A DNA stretch of 64,000 bases from DASQFI01 sp035633215 (GTDB lineage: Bacteria; Acidobacteriota; Vicinamibacteria; Vicinamibacterales; SCN-69-37), in assembly GCA_035633215.1 (NCBI GenBank), contig DASQFI010000022.1:62001-126000 (forward strand), given 5' to 3'. This document shows, in pieces, positions 55,201-63,105 of the stretch. The position numbers and the translations under genes were made by a program. The notes below the pieces were generated by a model. The model saw nothing but the letters and a program-made list of their open reading frames with translations, had not been told where the DNA came from and searched no databases. The number at the start of each line of letters is the position of its first letter. The stretch's first letter is position 1.

Positions 55201-56566
55201 GGATGACGTCACCGCGCCAGGTTCGGGGCGCGATCATCGCGTCGTAGGCTCCGGCCAACACGCTTTCCATTCGGGGCACGTTCAACTGGCGCGGCAGGCG
55301 CCGCAGATCCAGTCCCGCGAACCGGCCCCGCGCCGAGAGCTCACGAGAGACGCGCTCCCACCGTGCCGCGGTCGTGAACGTCGCGCCGTACGCGGCGCCC
55401 GAGCCCTCGGCGGCGAGCCGGCCGGATCCGTAGGAGCCGCGCGCGCGGACGCCGCTCGCGGCGTAGCCAGCGATGGCGATGTCGGACAACGAGGCGTTGA
55501 AGCTGATCGTCGCCGCGTCGTACCCGCTCTCCGGGACCACGAGGTCGACGCTCGAGGTCCCCGTGATACGGCTCGCGAGGTCGGACCGGTTCAGCCACGG
55601 CGCGAGGTCGAGCCCGGCGACGCTGACGTCCCCAGCGAACCGGCCGACGTCGTGCTGGAACCCCCCGGTCACGAGTCCCGACACGCGGCCGGCCGCGGAC
55701 TCCATCGCGAGGTTGACGGTCATCTTCTGCGTGGTGCCGCGGGCGCGCAGCTTCAGCGACGGCGACAGCGCCAGACTTCGCAGACGGGGTACGTAGTAGC
55801 CGACCTCGGAGAGCGCCAGCGGCTCCGCATCGAGTGAGATATCGAGATCGGTCTGCTCGTCGGACGACACGCGGCGGACTTTGCCGGTGACACGGCTCGC
55901 ACCCGCCAGCATGTCGATGTCTTCGAACGTCAGCTCGCCTTCCCCGACGGTCGTCATGACTTGCAATCGACTCAAGACGAGACCGGTTCGCGCGTCCCGC
56001 GCGCTTCCGCTCGTCACGCGGGCGCGCAGCTGTCGTTCGGCATACTTCATTTCGGCGTCGACGTTCAGCGCCGCCAGCTCGCGTCGAGGCGTCCGGAGCG
56101 GATTCACGTCGAGCGAGCCGTCGTGAATCCGAAGCCGGCGGATCGAGATTGATCTCCCGGAGGAATCGTCGTGCGGACGCTCGCGCAGGAGCCGAAGGAC
56201 GTTCCACCCGTCGGCGCGCTCGACCAGGTGAATCGCCGGACGCTCGAGCGTGACTTCGTCGAACACGAGTCCGCGGGTCAGCACCTGCCAGGTCTGGTAC
56301 CGCACGGACACCGAGGGAGACGCGACGAAGGGCTGGCCGCCCTGCGTGAGCACGAGATCCTTCAGCTCGATGCGGCCGCGCGGCGACCAGCGGAACTCGC
56401 CGACCCGCACCTCGCCGTTCAACGCCGCGCTCGCGCGCGATTCGATGATCCGGCGCGCGCGCTCGCGGCCCCAGGCGGTCTGTGTCAGGCCAAGCGCGAG
56501 CAGGACGATCGCGCAGATCGCGACGATCGTCACCGCCAGCCAACGCGTGAGCCGACCGAGCCGCAT
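52244..56566 (-). CDS. tamB: TamB-like translocation/assembly module protein
   Basis: A 1440-residue inner-membrane-anchored, periplasm-spanning protein. The membrane anchor is residues 8-29 (LAVTIVAICAIVLLALGLTQ), followed by AsmA-like start (GEVRVGEFRWSPRGRIELKD) and a very long run of beta-strand repeats. The C-terminal DUF490/TamB domain is clear: LNPFVDVRAERQISGVTARV, VTGTMQRPEIALSSQPPLDE and GDILSLIAFNQ, ending in a strand rich region with VGFKHEFGSDDVSQVSFEYR. TamB forms a groove for lipid or outer-membrane protein transport. It starts 8 bp after the stop of the Omp85 partner gene and is read from the ATG at 56566; the frame upstream to 57433 lies inside that gene and is rejected. Confidence 0.92.
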   Translation of the reverse strand: MRLGRLTRWLAVTIVAICAIVLLALGLTQTAWGRERARRIIESRASAALNGEVRVGEFRWSPRGRIELKDLVLTQGGQPFVASPSVSVRYQTWQVLTRGLVFDEVTLERPAIHLVERADGWNVLRLLRERPHDDSSGRSISIRRLRIHDGSLDVNPLRTPRRELAALNVDAEMKYAERQLRARVTSGSARDARTGLVLSRLQVMTTVGEGELTFEDIDMLAGASRVTGKVRRVSSDEQTDLDISLDAEPLALSEVGYYVPRLRSLALSPSLKLRARGTTQKMTVNLAMESAAGRVSGLVTGGFQHDVGRFAGDVSVAGLDLAPWLNRSDLASRITGTSSVDLVVPESGYDAATISFNASLSDIAIAGYAASGVRARGSYGSGRLAAEGSGAAYGATFTTAARWERVSRELSARGRFAGLDLRRLPRQLNVPRMESVLAGAYDAMIAPRTWRGDVILDGSVLEGARIAEGATGRVDTRVPGIAYAFKGTVTGIDPDRFKPFVKTSAGALDRLHGRLNATIDLDARGSRLVDASTRLNLALVDSVVCPTPGGCVADGSTSTRIDRLDASVTLERRRLVADVRGEARAIRAASVGVEHPSNAAGDGRIDAHVVVADVLAPLSVETVEGTATAAFTNASLFGQTIDEATIDAAMRGGVARVSALDVRGPGGRLTANGSITFTGEGQSDLKYVLDVVDLQSFQSLTAQALRGTAHIEGQVTGPARSLKTVGTLSANNLTVGPAEALSLKSTFDVTIPDNDVKRTIGQVALTGTFLQVRGTRIDEVTSTLNYDGTRLEVDATMAERERTLRFAASLVPHPEHHEIHVRSMSVLAGEIEWQMPQGQEAVGQYAADRLVIKNFQLARADSRIRIDGIAAANMGAESALVASVERLRIEDVNRLLLGTRKISGLVDGTARISGALSNPRIDAEMQVTSGQVDGVAFDSLGGRVSLAGPRLTLDVRLEAGASGRLTAVGTMPVNWRGAVKADAPPFDLRVQSATINLALFQPMLSHVDMVTGTGRFDLQISGAASAPRIEGLVGVQTGSFRVVPTDVIYSGVEAAMAVEGDRLTVQQLRVQDDDGHVASVVGSLKVAALGRPSDFNLSVNGRDFHVLHNRFGEISVSPELRIMGDLTSPLVTGTVRVDRGRAEVSDLLERFAATGYRPVEVEPARQVEDAIQASAPSTGASYSVTVDLPDNLVLRGRDLRSARGPVGLGDINVTLGGALTVAKDSGGPTTLLGRLVVIRGQYTFQGRPFTILRDSELRFGGEEMLNPFVDVRAERQISGVTARVHVTGTMQRPEIALSSQPPLDEGDILSLIAFNQTMNQLQTSERVSLAARAGVLAARAFATPIADSVARALDFDLFEIQPADDAGSGATVTVGRQVNDRLFVGFKHEFGSDDVSQVSFEYRLNQFLRVVTSFAEGVEDSRRVPRVDRAGVDFIFVIRR

Positions 56567-56574
56567 GCCGTGCC

Positions 56575-58506
56575 TCAGAACGGGTGACCGATGCTGAAGT
56601 GGAGGCGCCAGAACCGTGTTTCCGGAAGGCCCCCGACCTTCAATCCCGCGATGCGCGTGAGCTGGATGCCGAGATCGGCGCGGACGATGCCGATGGGCGA
56701 CATCCAGCGCAATCCGGGTCCGGCGTCGACCCGGATCCTGCCGGCGCCCAGCCCCTCGGCCGCCGACCAGACATTGCCGGCGTCGACGAACACCGCGGCG
56801 CCGAACGAGCCCCGCAACATCATGCGCCATTCGGTCGACATGTCCAGCATCGCCCGGCCGCCGACGGGCTGCCCGTCGGGGGTGAGCGGCGCGACCTGAA
56901 AGCGGCCCCAGCCACGCAAGGTCGTCGATCCGCCGAGAAAGTACCGCTCCGAGATCGGCACGGCGGCGGAGGGATTTGCGAAAATGGCGGCCGCTCGCGC
57001 GCGCGTCGCCCAGACATTTCGATCGCCGATCGCCAGGTACATCCGTCCCTCCGCGACCGCTTCGTCGTAACGATAGAGGCCGCCCAGCCACGGCGCCGCA
57101 TGCTTGAGGCGCAGCGACAACGCATGACCGCCGTGGGGATCGGCGGGATAATCGACCGCCGTGCGCTCGAACTCCAGATACAGGGCCGCCAGCCGGCCCG
57201 TGCCGGTGCCGGTGGTCGGATCCAGACCCAGAGCGATGAGCTGCTCGAACTGGGTGAGGTCCTCGAGCGTCGCCGGATCGATCGTGAACCGCAACGACTC
57301 GCTGAGGAATCCCGCGCGCACGACGTGATCGATCGGCTCGAGGTCGACACCCCGCTCGGAGGCGCGACGCCAGGTGAGACCGAACCGCCCGCCGCGGCTG
57401 CGCGCCGTGTGCGTCGGCTCGTCGGTCCACCACGCGCCGGCGCGCGCGCTGAACGACACCGTGGAGGTCAGGAAATACGGCTCGACGAACTCGATCCCCG
57501 CGCCGCGGAGACGGGTCGAGTACTTCGCGTCCGTCGAGAACCGGCGCGCGTCGCCAAAGAAGTTGAGGTGCTCCCAGCGCGCGGAACCGCGAGGTCCGTC
57601 CTCGGACCCGTACCCCACGCCGAGTTGAAGCCGCGTCGGGCGGCCCTCGCTCACCGTCACGACCATCGGCACCGACTTGGCGGTCGCCGGGCCCTCCGCC
57701 TGCGGGTCGTTTCGGACGTGCGCGAACTCGAAAATGCCGAGCTTGCCCAGCCGCCGCTGGCTCTCGAGCACCTGACTCTCGCGGTACAGATCGCCCGGCG
57801 CAAACGCGAGCGAGCGCCGCACGAGCGACTCGTGCACCGACGAAAGTCCCACCACCGACACGTCGCCAAAGCTCGCCGGCGGCCCAGGGGTGGCCGCGAT
57901 CGTCACGACGACACGTTTGGGTTGCGACCCGGCAGATTCGTGACTCTCGACGCGCGCGTGCGGGAATCCGCGATCGCGCAACAGAAAGGTCACCCGCTCA
58001 CGGCTCGCGGCGACGAGGTGCCGATCGCGCGGCGCGCCCGCCTTCAGCGGAATCGTGTCCAGGGCGTCCGTCACTTCGGCGGGCGCGTTTTCGAGTCCGG
58101 TGAACGCCACGCGCTCGACGAGCAACGGCTCGCCCTCGTCGAGATGAACACGAAGACGCACGGCGTCGCGCTTCTGGTTGAAATCCACATCGACGGAGGT
58201 CACCCGCGCGTCTGGATACCCACGGTCCTTGTAGAACGCGGCGAGACGCTCGAGGTCGGCGTCAAAAGTGGCGCGATTGAAGTAACGGGGCCGCGCCCAC
58301 GGCAGCCACCCGGTGGCCTGCGTGACGACGACGTCGGCCAGCCGGCTGCCGCTGAAAGTACGGTTCCCGTCGAAGGTGAGACTCGACACGCGGACATCGC
58401 CCTCGTTATGACACGCCGAACTGGCGACCGTCGCGATGACGACGGCCGCCAGCCAGCGATGAACGGGGAAGCGGGATCGGCTCTGCATCGATCTCGTCTG
58501 GGTCAC
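56575..58506 (-). CDS. tamA: Omp85 (TamA/BamA-like) outer-membrane assembly protein
   Basis: A 643-residue protein with a signal sequence, three POTRA-like domains (about 38-300; RVSSLTFDGNRTFSGSRLAD, LVERVAFTGLENAPAEVTD, SFGDVSVVGLSSVHESLVRR) and a 16-strand barrel (about 300-643). The barrel has the L6 motif region YFLGGSTTLRGWGRFQ and ends in FSIGHPF with a terminal Phe. With tamB directly downstream it forms the TAM transport pair that inserts selected outer-membrane proteins. The leader ends TVASSACHNEG, which looks like a lipobox; lipidation is possible but unusual for Omp85. The start may be the ATG at 58506 or the one at 58488. Confidence 0.9.
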   Translation of the reverse strand: MTQTRSMQSRSRFPVHRWLAAVVIATVASSACHNEGDVRVSSLTFDGNRTFSGSRLADVVVTQATGWLPWARPRYFNRATFDADLERLAAFYKDRGYPDARVTSVDVDFNQKRDAVRLRVHLDEGEPLLVERVAFTGLENAPAEVTDALDTIPLKAGAPRDRHLVAASRERVTFLLRDRGFPHARVESHESAGSQPKRVVVTIAATPGPPASFGDVSVVGLSSVHESLVRRSLAFAPGDLYRESQVLESQRRLGKLGIFEFAHVRNDPQAEGPATAKSVPMVVTVSEGRPTRLQLGVGYGSEDGPRGSARWEHLNFFGDARRFSTDAKYSTRLRGAGIEFVEPYFLTSTVSFSARAGAWWTDEPTHTARSRGGRFGLTWRRASERGVDLEPIDHVVRAGFLSESLRFTIDPATLEDLTQFEQLIALGLDPTTGTGTGRLAALYLEFERTAVDYPADPHGGHALSLRLKHAAPWLGGLYRYDEAVAEGRMYLAIGDRNVWATRARAAAIFANPSAAVPISERYFLGGSTTLRGWGRFQVAPLTPDGQPVGGRAMLDMSTEWRMMLRGSFGAAVFVDAGNVWSAAEGLGAGRIRVDAGPGLRWMSPIGIVRADLGIQLTRIAGLKVGGLPETRFWRLHFSIGHPF

Positions 58507-58542
58507 ACTGGCCGGACGAACGATCGTGAGACGCCCGCGCGG

Positions 58543-58692
58543 TCAGACCGGTTGTCGGCCGGAAATGATGCGGATGAGCAGGACGGCAACCGCGAGCACG
58601 AGCAGCAGGTGGATGAAACCGCCGAGCGTGTACGAACTCACCATCCCGACCAACCACAGGATTACCAGCACCGCGAGAATGGTCATCAACAT
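58543..58692 (-). CDS. lmo0937/DUF5670-type small membrane peptide
   Basis: A 49-residue protein with two membrane helices (ILAVLVILWLVGMVSSYTLG and IHLLLVLAVAVLLIRIISG). The ATG at 58692 is preceded by GGAGGAG at 7 bases. The W-L-x-G...G-G-x-I-H-x-L-L-V-L-A pattern is that of lmo0937-family proteins common in soil bacteria. Function unknown, possibly membrane stress. It precedes the Omp85 gene on the same strand by about 35 bp but may be transcribed on its own. Confidence 0.8.
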   Translation of the reverse strand: MLMTILAVLVILWLVGMVSSYTLGGFIHLLLVLAVAVLLIRIISGRQPV

Positions 58693-58847
58693 GAGTGGCT
58701 CCTCCCGAATCAGGTCGGCTGGCCAGCCACCGGAAGGCAATACAAGACCCGTTCCACCCAGGGACATGGATGCCACGGTGCTTCGGAGGGCCAAGTTGGC
58801 AGCGCGGGACCCGAAGCAGGAAGAAACTTCCCGCCGAATTGGCCGGG

Positions 58848-59564
58848 TCAGCGCGCGCGATCGACGTCGGTCGGTTCCGGGGCGTGTGCCGCGTGCGATA
58901 GCGCGCGATCCACGAGGGCCTCGACCCGGCGGGTGACCTCGTCGATCTGGACGCCGGTCGTGTCGATATAGACGGCGTCGGGCGCCTTGATCAGCGGTGA
59001 CGCGGCGCGGGTCCGGTCCGACCTGTCGCGCGCCTCGAGCGCACGGGCCACCGTCTCGGCGCCCGCGGACTGGCGGCTCAGGGCGTGGGCCGGGTCCCCG
59101 GCCCGCCGGCGGGCGCGTTCGTCGGGGCTGGCATCGAGATAGAGCTTCACGTCCGCGGCCGGAAACACGACGGTGCCGATGTCCCGGCCTTCCATGACGA
59201 CGCCGCCTTGCTCGCCATATTGCCGCTGGCGGGCGACGAGCACCTCGCGCACAGGCGGATGCCGTGCGACGATGGCCGCCGCGTCGTCGATTTCCGGCGT
59301 GCGAATGCGGTCGGTCACGTCCTCGCCGTCGATGGCAATCCTTCCCTCCACGTCGAGCGCGGCATCGCGCGCCAGTTGCGCGACGAGGGCCGCATCCGTC
59401 AGGTCCATTCTGTCGTGGAGGGCCCGCCAGGCGACCGCGCGGTACATCGCGCCCGTGTCGATGTGGCGATACCCGAGCCGCCGGGCAATCGACCGGGCGA
59501 TGGTGCCCTTGCCGGCGCCGGACGGACCGTCGATTGCGATAATCAACCGTTTCTGCTCTGTCAT
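58848..59564 (-). CDS. cmk: Cytidylate kinase
   Basis: A 238-residue CMP/dCMP kinase. LIIAIDGPSGAGKGTIARSI is the P-loop, LGYRHIDTGAMYRAVAWRAL the substrate region, and VMEGRDIGTVVFPAADVKLY with DERARRR (lid) complete the family. The ATG at 59564 is preferred; another ATG at 59585 is possible. The open frame continues far upstream, but there it runs through a palindromic repeat (59625-59664) and the opposite strand of the hydrolase gene, so I stop it here. Confidence 0.93.
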   Translation of the reverse strand: MTEQKRLIIAIDGPSGAGKGTIARSIARRLGYRHIDTGAMYRAVAWRALHDRMDLTDAALVAQLARDAALDVEGRIAIDGEDVTDRIRTPEIDDAAAIVARHPPVREVLVARQRQYGEQGGVVMEGRDIGTVVFPAADVKLYLDASPDERARRRAGDPAHALSRQSAGAETVARALEARDRSDRTRAASPLIKAPDAVYIDTTGVQIDEVTRRVEALVDRALSHAAHAPEPTDVDRAR

Positions 59565-59624
59565 CACCGGGACGCGCGAGTGCATCTTCAAATTACCCGC
59601 TCGCGGGGCCCCACCCCCGCTCGA

Positions 59625-59664
59625 CCTTCGACTTCGCTCAGGTCGACCCTGAGCTTGCCGAAGG
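59625..59664. repeat. CCTTCGACTTCGCTCAGG palindrome (REP-type)
   Basis: Arms 59625-59642 and 59648-59664 (CCTGAGCTTGCCGAAGG) are imperfect inverted copies, with a 5-base spacer. Sequences of this type recur as dispersed REP elements in many metagenome-derived genomes. It sits between the divergent cmk and hydrolase starts. Confidence 0.75.
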
Positions 59665-59727
59665 GTCGCCCGCCCTGCGGCGCTCGCCGACTCGCTCTCC
59701 TCGGGCGGTCCTTCTATTATTTGCGCA

Positions 59728-60897
59728 ATGTCGGCACGGCGGATCGTGTGGGCGCTCGCGGCTGTCGTCGTCGCGATCGCGCTGGCCACGTACGCACTCG
59801 CGCCGTACGCGCGAAGCGCCGCCCTCGTCGCGGACCTGGCCGGTGTGGATGCGTGGTGGCGACAGGTCCTGCCTGTCCGTCCGCGCCCGGTCGCGACTCG
59901 CGATCTCCTGATTCCGACTCGACACGGCCCGATCAGCTCCCGGGTGTACGAGCCTGACGCGGCGCCCCTCGGTAGTCTCGTCGTGTATCCGGGCATTCAT
60001 GCGGGCGGCGTGGACGAACCGAGGCTGGTGTCGTTCGCCCGGCGGCTGGCCGGAGGTGGCGTCAGGGTCGTGACGGTGCCGCTGCCCGACCTTCGCGTCT
60101 ACAGAATCACGACAGACTCGACGGATGCGATCGAAGAGACGGCGCTCTGGGTGGCCAACGATCCGCAACTCGCGCCGGGCGGCCTCGTCGGGCTCGTGGG
60201 CGTGAGCTTCGCGGGCGGTCTCACGCTCGTCGCCGCGGGCCGGCCGGCCTTGCAGAACAGACTCTCACTGGTGATCTCGCTCGGCGGCCACGCCGATCTT
60301 CCGCGCGTGATGACGTACCTCTGCACCGGCCGGCTGCCGGATGACACCACTCGCCCGCCGCACGACTACGGCGTCGTCGTCGTCCTCCTCGCATCGCTCA
60401 CGCGGCTCGTCCCCGCGGACCAGGTGGCACCGCTCGAACGCGCGATCCTCACCTTTCTCGACGCGTCGAGCTACGCCGGGGTCGACCCGGCGCGTTCGGC
60501 GCAGCTTCTGGCCGACACGCGACGCCAGCACGACGCGCTGCCCGAACCATCGCACACGTTGATGACCCAGGTGCTGGCCAGAGACGCGCGCGCAGTGGGC
60601 CAGCGCATCCTGCCGTTCGTCGAGGATCTCGGAGGCGCGCCCGCCCTGTCGCCGATTCGTTCGGCCGCCACGACCGCGCCGGTGTTTCTGCTGCACGGGA
60701 GAGACGACAACGTGATCCCGTCGACCGAGACGCCGTTCGTTGCAGCCTATCTGCAGGCTCGCGGGAACACACGCGTGCATTGGCTGCTGACGCCACTGAT
60801 TTCGCACGCGGATCTTTCCAGGGAACTGAAGCTGTCTGATGCCTGGCAACTCGTGCGCTTCTGGACCGACATCACCGAAACGCTCGAGCGTCGCTGA
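59728..60897 (+). CDS. Alpha/beta hydrolase with N-terminal membrane anchor
   Basis: A 389-residue protein with one N-terminal membrane helix (residues 6-26, IVWALAAVVVAIALATYALA) and an alpha/beta hydrolase fold. The nucleophile elbow is VGVSFAGGLTL (GXSXG, Ser nucleophile), the acid is in LLHGRDDNVIP and the His in PLISHADLSR. HAGG in GIHAGGVDEP may form the oxyanion hole. The substrate (ester or peptide) is unknown. It faces the periplasm if the helix is a signal anchor. It is convergent with rluB and divergent from cmk. Confidence 0.83.
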   Translation: MSARRIVWALAAVVVAIALATYALAPYARSAALVADLAGVDAWWRQVLPVRPRPVATRDLLIPTRHGPISSRVYEPDAAPLGSLVVYPGIHAGGVDEPRLVSFARRLAGGGVRVVTVPLPDLRVYRITTDSTDAIEETALWVANDPQLAPGGLVGLVGVSFAGGLTLVAAGRPALQNRLSLVISLGGHADLPRVMTYLCTGRLPDDTTRPPHDYGVVVVLLASLTRLVPADQVAPLERAILTFLDASSYAGVDPARSAQLLADTRRQHDALPEPSHTLMTQVLARDARAVGQRILPFVEDLGGAPALSPIRSAATTAPVFLLHGRDDNVIPSTETPFVAAYLQARGNTRVHWLLTPLISHADLSRELKLSDAWQLVRFWTDITETLERR

Positions 60898-60926
60898 CGT
60901 TGCCGCCGGGGCCCGTGCTCTTGTCG

Positions 60927-61685
60927 TTATCGGGGGCGCGTTCGCGGCGTGCCGGATCCCGTGAGCGCCCGAAGTTCGGCAGCCGTCAGCTCACGCAGCT
61001 CGCCGGGTCCGAGCCCCCGAGACGTAATCGTGCCGATCCTCGTTCGCCGAAGACGCCCCACCGGATGCGCGATGGCGTCGCACATCCGCCGCACCTGGCG
61101 GTGACGGCCCTCGCGAATGATGATCTCGAGCAGCGTGCGCTCGCCGGCGCGGGACTGGACGGCGCGCAGCCGGCGGACCTTGGCCGGCAGCGTGCGCCGT
61201 CCGTCGATCACGATGCCTCGTCGCAGCCGCTCGAGATCGCGCTCGTCCGGCGTGCCTTCGACGAGCGCTTCATATGTCCGATCGAGCTGGTAGCGCGGAT
61301 GCGTCACTCGCTCGGCGAACTCGCCGTCGTTGGTCAGAATGAGCAGCCCCTCGGAATCGAAATCGAGCCGGCCGACCGGATAGAAGTAGCCGCCGATGCC
61401 CGCGCGGGCGACCAGATCGACAACGGTCGGGCGCCCCTGCGGATCGGAACGCGTGCTGACGATGTTTCGCGGCTTGTTGAGCAGAAGATACCGTCGAACC
61501 GGCGCCGCTTTCAGCCGGCGGCCGTCGACCTTGATGTCATCGCGATCCGGATCCGCCTTGGTGCCGAGCTCGGCGACGACGTGTCCGTTCAGCGTGACCC
61601 GCCCCTGACGAATCAGCTCGTCGGCGGCGCGTCGAGACGCCACGCCGGACTGGGACAAGAGCTTGTTCAGCCGGACCGATATCAA
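60927..61685 (-). CDS. rluB: Ribosomal large subunit pseudouridine synthase B-type
   Basis: A 252-residue RsuA/RluB-family enzyme. An S4 RNA-binding domain opens it (RLNKLLSQSGVASRRAADEL). The catalytic domain has YLLLNKPRNIVSTRSDPQGR, VGRLDFDSEGLLILTNDGEF (catalytic Asp of the RLD motif) and EGRHRQVRRMCDAIAHPVGR. It forms pseudouridine in the 23S rRNA peptidyl-transferase region. The best start is the TTG at 61685, which overlaps the scpB stop (ATTGA); no ATG or GTG is available at the right place. The trpS-scpA-scpB-rluB arrangement indicates cotranscription. Confidence 0.91.
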   Translation of the reverse strand: MISVRLNKLLSQSGVASRRAADELIRQGRVTLNGHVVAELGTKADPDRDDIKVDGRRLKAAPVRRYLLLNKPRNIVSTRSDPQGRPTVVDLVARAGIGGYFYPVGRLDFDSEGLLILTNDGEFAERVTHPRYQLDRTYEALVEGTPDERDLERLRRGIVIDGRRTLPAKVRRLRAVQSRAGERTLLEIIIREGRHRQVRRMCDAIAHPVGRLRRTRIGTITSRGLGPGELRELTAAELRALTGSGTPRTRPR

Positions 61686-62296
61686 TGCACGCGCTCTTTG
61701 TCCTCGGGACCACCGGCCGGTTCGAAGGGCAACGGCGACTGAGGCGCCGGGTCGGAGACCGCCGCCGGCAAATCGAAGCCGAGCAGTTCCGACATGTCCT
61801 CGACCTTCGGCAGGTCCGACAGATCGTTCAATCCAAACCGCTCGAGGAATTCGCGCGTCGTCCCGTACAGGAACGGCCGGCCGACCACCTGCTTCCGGCC
61901 GACGATTCTCACGAGCTTCCGTTCGAGCAAGGTCCCGAGGACGCCGGCCGTGTTCACGCCGCGGATGTCGGCAATCTCCGGACCGGTGACGGGCTGCTTG
62001 TAGGCGACGACGGCGAGCGTCTCGAGCGCGGCGACCGAGAGCTTCTGCGTCGTTCGCTCGTGAAACAGCCGTCTCACCCACTCGTGCAGCTCGGGGCGCG
62101 TGACGATCTGGTACCCGCCTGCCACTTCCACCATCTGGAGCCCGCCCGGGCGGTCGTACTCCTGTTGCAGTGCCTCCACGGCGGCGATGACTTCTTCCTT
62201 CGGCTCGCTGTCGAGCAGCTTGATCAACGTCTTGATCGTCACCGGCTCCGGCGACGCGAAGATCAGGGCCTCGACGATGGCCTTCAGCTCCGACAT
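61682..62296 (-). CDS. scpB: Segregation and condensation protein B
   Basis: A 204-residue kleisin-associated winged-helix protein of the SMC-ScpAB chromosome condensation complex. MSELKAIVEALIFASPEPVT is the usual opening, and RPELHEWVRRLFHERTTQK, LSVAALETLAVVAYKQPVT, and the winged helix RGVNTAGVLGTLLERKLVRI follow. The Asp/Pro-rich tail is typical. It lies 12 bp downstream of scpA and overlaps rluB at the stop. The SMC gene itself is not in the window. Confidence 0.95.
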   Translation of the reverse strand: MSELKAIVEALIFASPEPVTIKTLIKLLDSEPKEEVIAAVEALQQEYDRPGGLQMVEVAGGYQIVTRPELHEWVRRLFHERTTQKLSVAALETLAVVAYKQPVTGPEIADIRGVNTAGVLGTLLERKLVRIVGRKQVVGRPFLYGTTREFLERFGLNDLSDLPKVEDMSELLGFDLPAAVSDPAPQSPLPFEPAGGPEDKERVH

Positions 62297-62308
62297 GGCG
62301 TTATTCTC

Positions 62309-63103
62309 TCACTGCTCGCGGGGCCCAAAGTCCGGTGCGCCTTCTGGCTTTACGCGCCGATAGACGCGAATCGGACCGAAGTTGGCCTGCTGAAACACGC
62401 GGACCAGCTTCAGACGGATCATCTCGAGCAGCGCCAGGAACGTCACAATCATTCCCGCGCGCGACTGGACGTCGGCGAAGAGGTCCTCGAAGCCGCAGGC
62501 TTCCGTTTCCGAGAGGCGGGCCAGCAGTTGCTCGATCCTCACCTCGAGCGGGATCTGCTCGGCGGGCAGCGGCACGACGGGCCGCTGCCGCGCGCGCTCC
62601 ATGACCTGCCGGAACGCCGCCATGAGGCTGAAGAGATCGACTTCGATTTCGGGCTCGGGCGGCTCGCCGACCAGCTCGGCGATGCGTCCGTCCGGCCGGC
62701 CCCACTGCGCGCTTCGCTGGATTTCTTTCTCGTGCAGCAGCTCGGCGGCCGCCTTGAACCGCTGGTGCTCGAGGAGCCGCCGCACGAGCGCTTCGCGCGG
62801 ATCCTCTTCCGGATCTTCCTGCGTGGGATCCGGCCGCGGCAGCAACATCCGGGACTTGATGTGAATCAGGGTCGCCGCCATGACCAGGAACTCTCCGACC
62901 ACGTCGAGATTGAGCTCCTGCATGAGGTCGAGATATTCGAGGTACTGCTGCGTGATGAGCGCAATCGGGATGTCGTAGATGTTCAGCTCGTTCGTCTTGA
63001 TGAGGTGCAGCAGCAGATCGAGCGGGCCCTCGAAGTTGCGAAGGCGGACCGGATATTCCTCGAGCAGGGACTCGAACTCGGCGTCCTGTGGATGTTCGGT
63101 CAT
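62309..63103 (-). CDS. scpA: Segregation and condensation protein A
   Basis: A 264-residue kleisin. YPVRLRNFEGPLDLLLHLIK is the N-terminal SMC-binding start, then KTNELNIYDIPIALITQQYL, FLVMAATLIHIKSRMLLPRP and a variable middle. The C-terminal winged helix has FLALLEMIRLKLVRVFQQAN. The acidic middle segment (QEDPEEDPREALVRRLLEHQ) is typical. The start lies 2 bp beyond the trpS stop and the scpB start follows closely, so trpS, scpA, scpB and rluB form one unit. Confidence 0.95.
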   Translation of the reverse strand: MTEHPQDAEFESLLEEYPVRLRNFEGPLDLLLHLIKTNELNIYDIPIALITQQYLEYLDLMQELNLDVVGEFLVMAATLIHIKSRMLLPRPDPTQEDPEEDPREALVRRLLEHQRFKAAAELLHEKEIQRSAQWGRPDGRIAELVGEPPEPEIEVDLFSLMAAFRQVMERARQRPVVPLPAEQIPLEVRIEQLLARLSETEACGFEDLFADVQSRAGMIVTFLALLEMIRLKLVRVFQQANFGPIRVYRRVKPEGAPDFGPREQ

Positions 63104-63105
63104 CG

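Noticed and set aside
56567..57433. Upstream extension of the TamB frame to 57433
   Set aside because: The extension overlaps the Omp85 gene in another frame and would hide the membrane anchor; the ATG at 56566 fits the family.
59586..59996. Upstream extension of the cmk frame by about 137 codons
   Set aside because: It runs through a REP palindrome and antisense to the hydrolase gene; P-loop position shows the real start is near 59564.
60898..60926. Terminator between the hydrolase and rluB
   Set aside because: The 29-bp gap has no stem-loop with T-run; termination there would need other signals.
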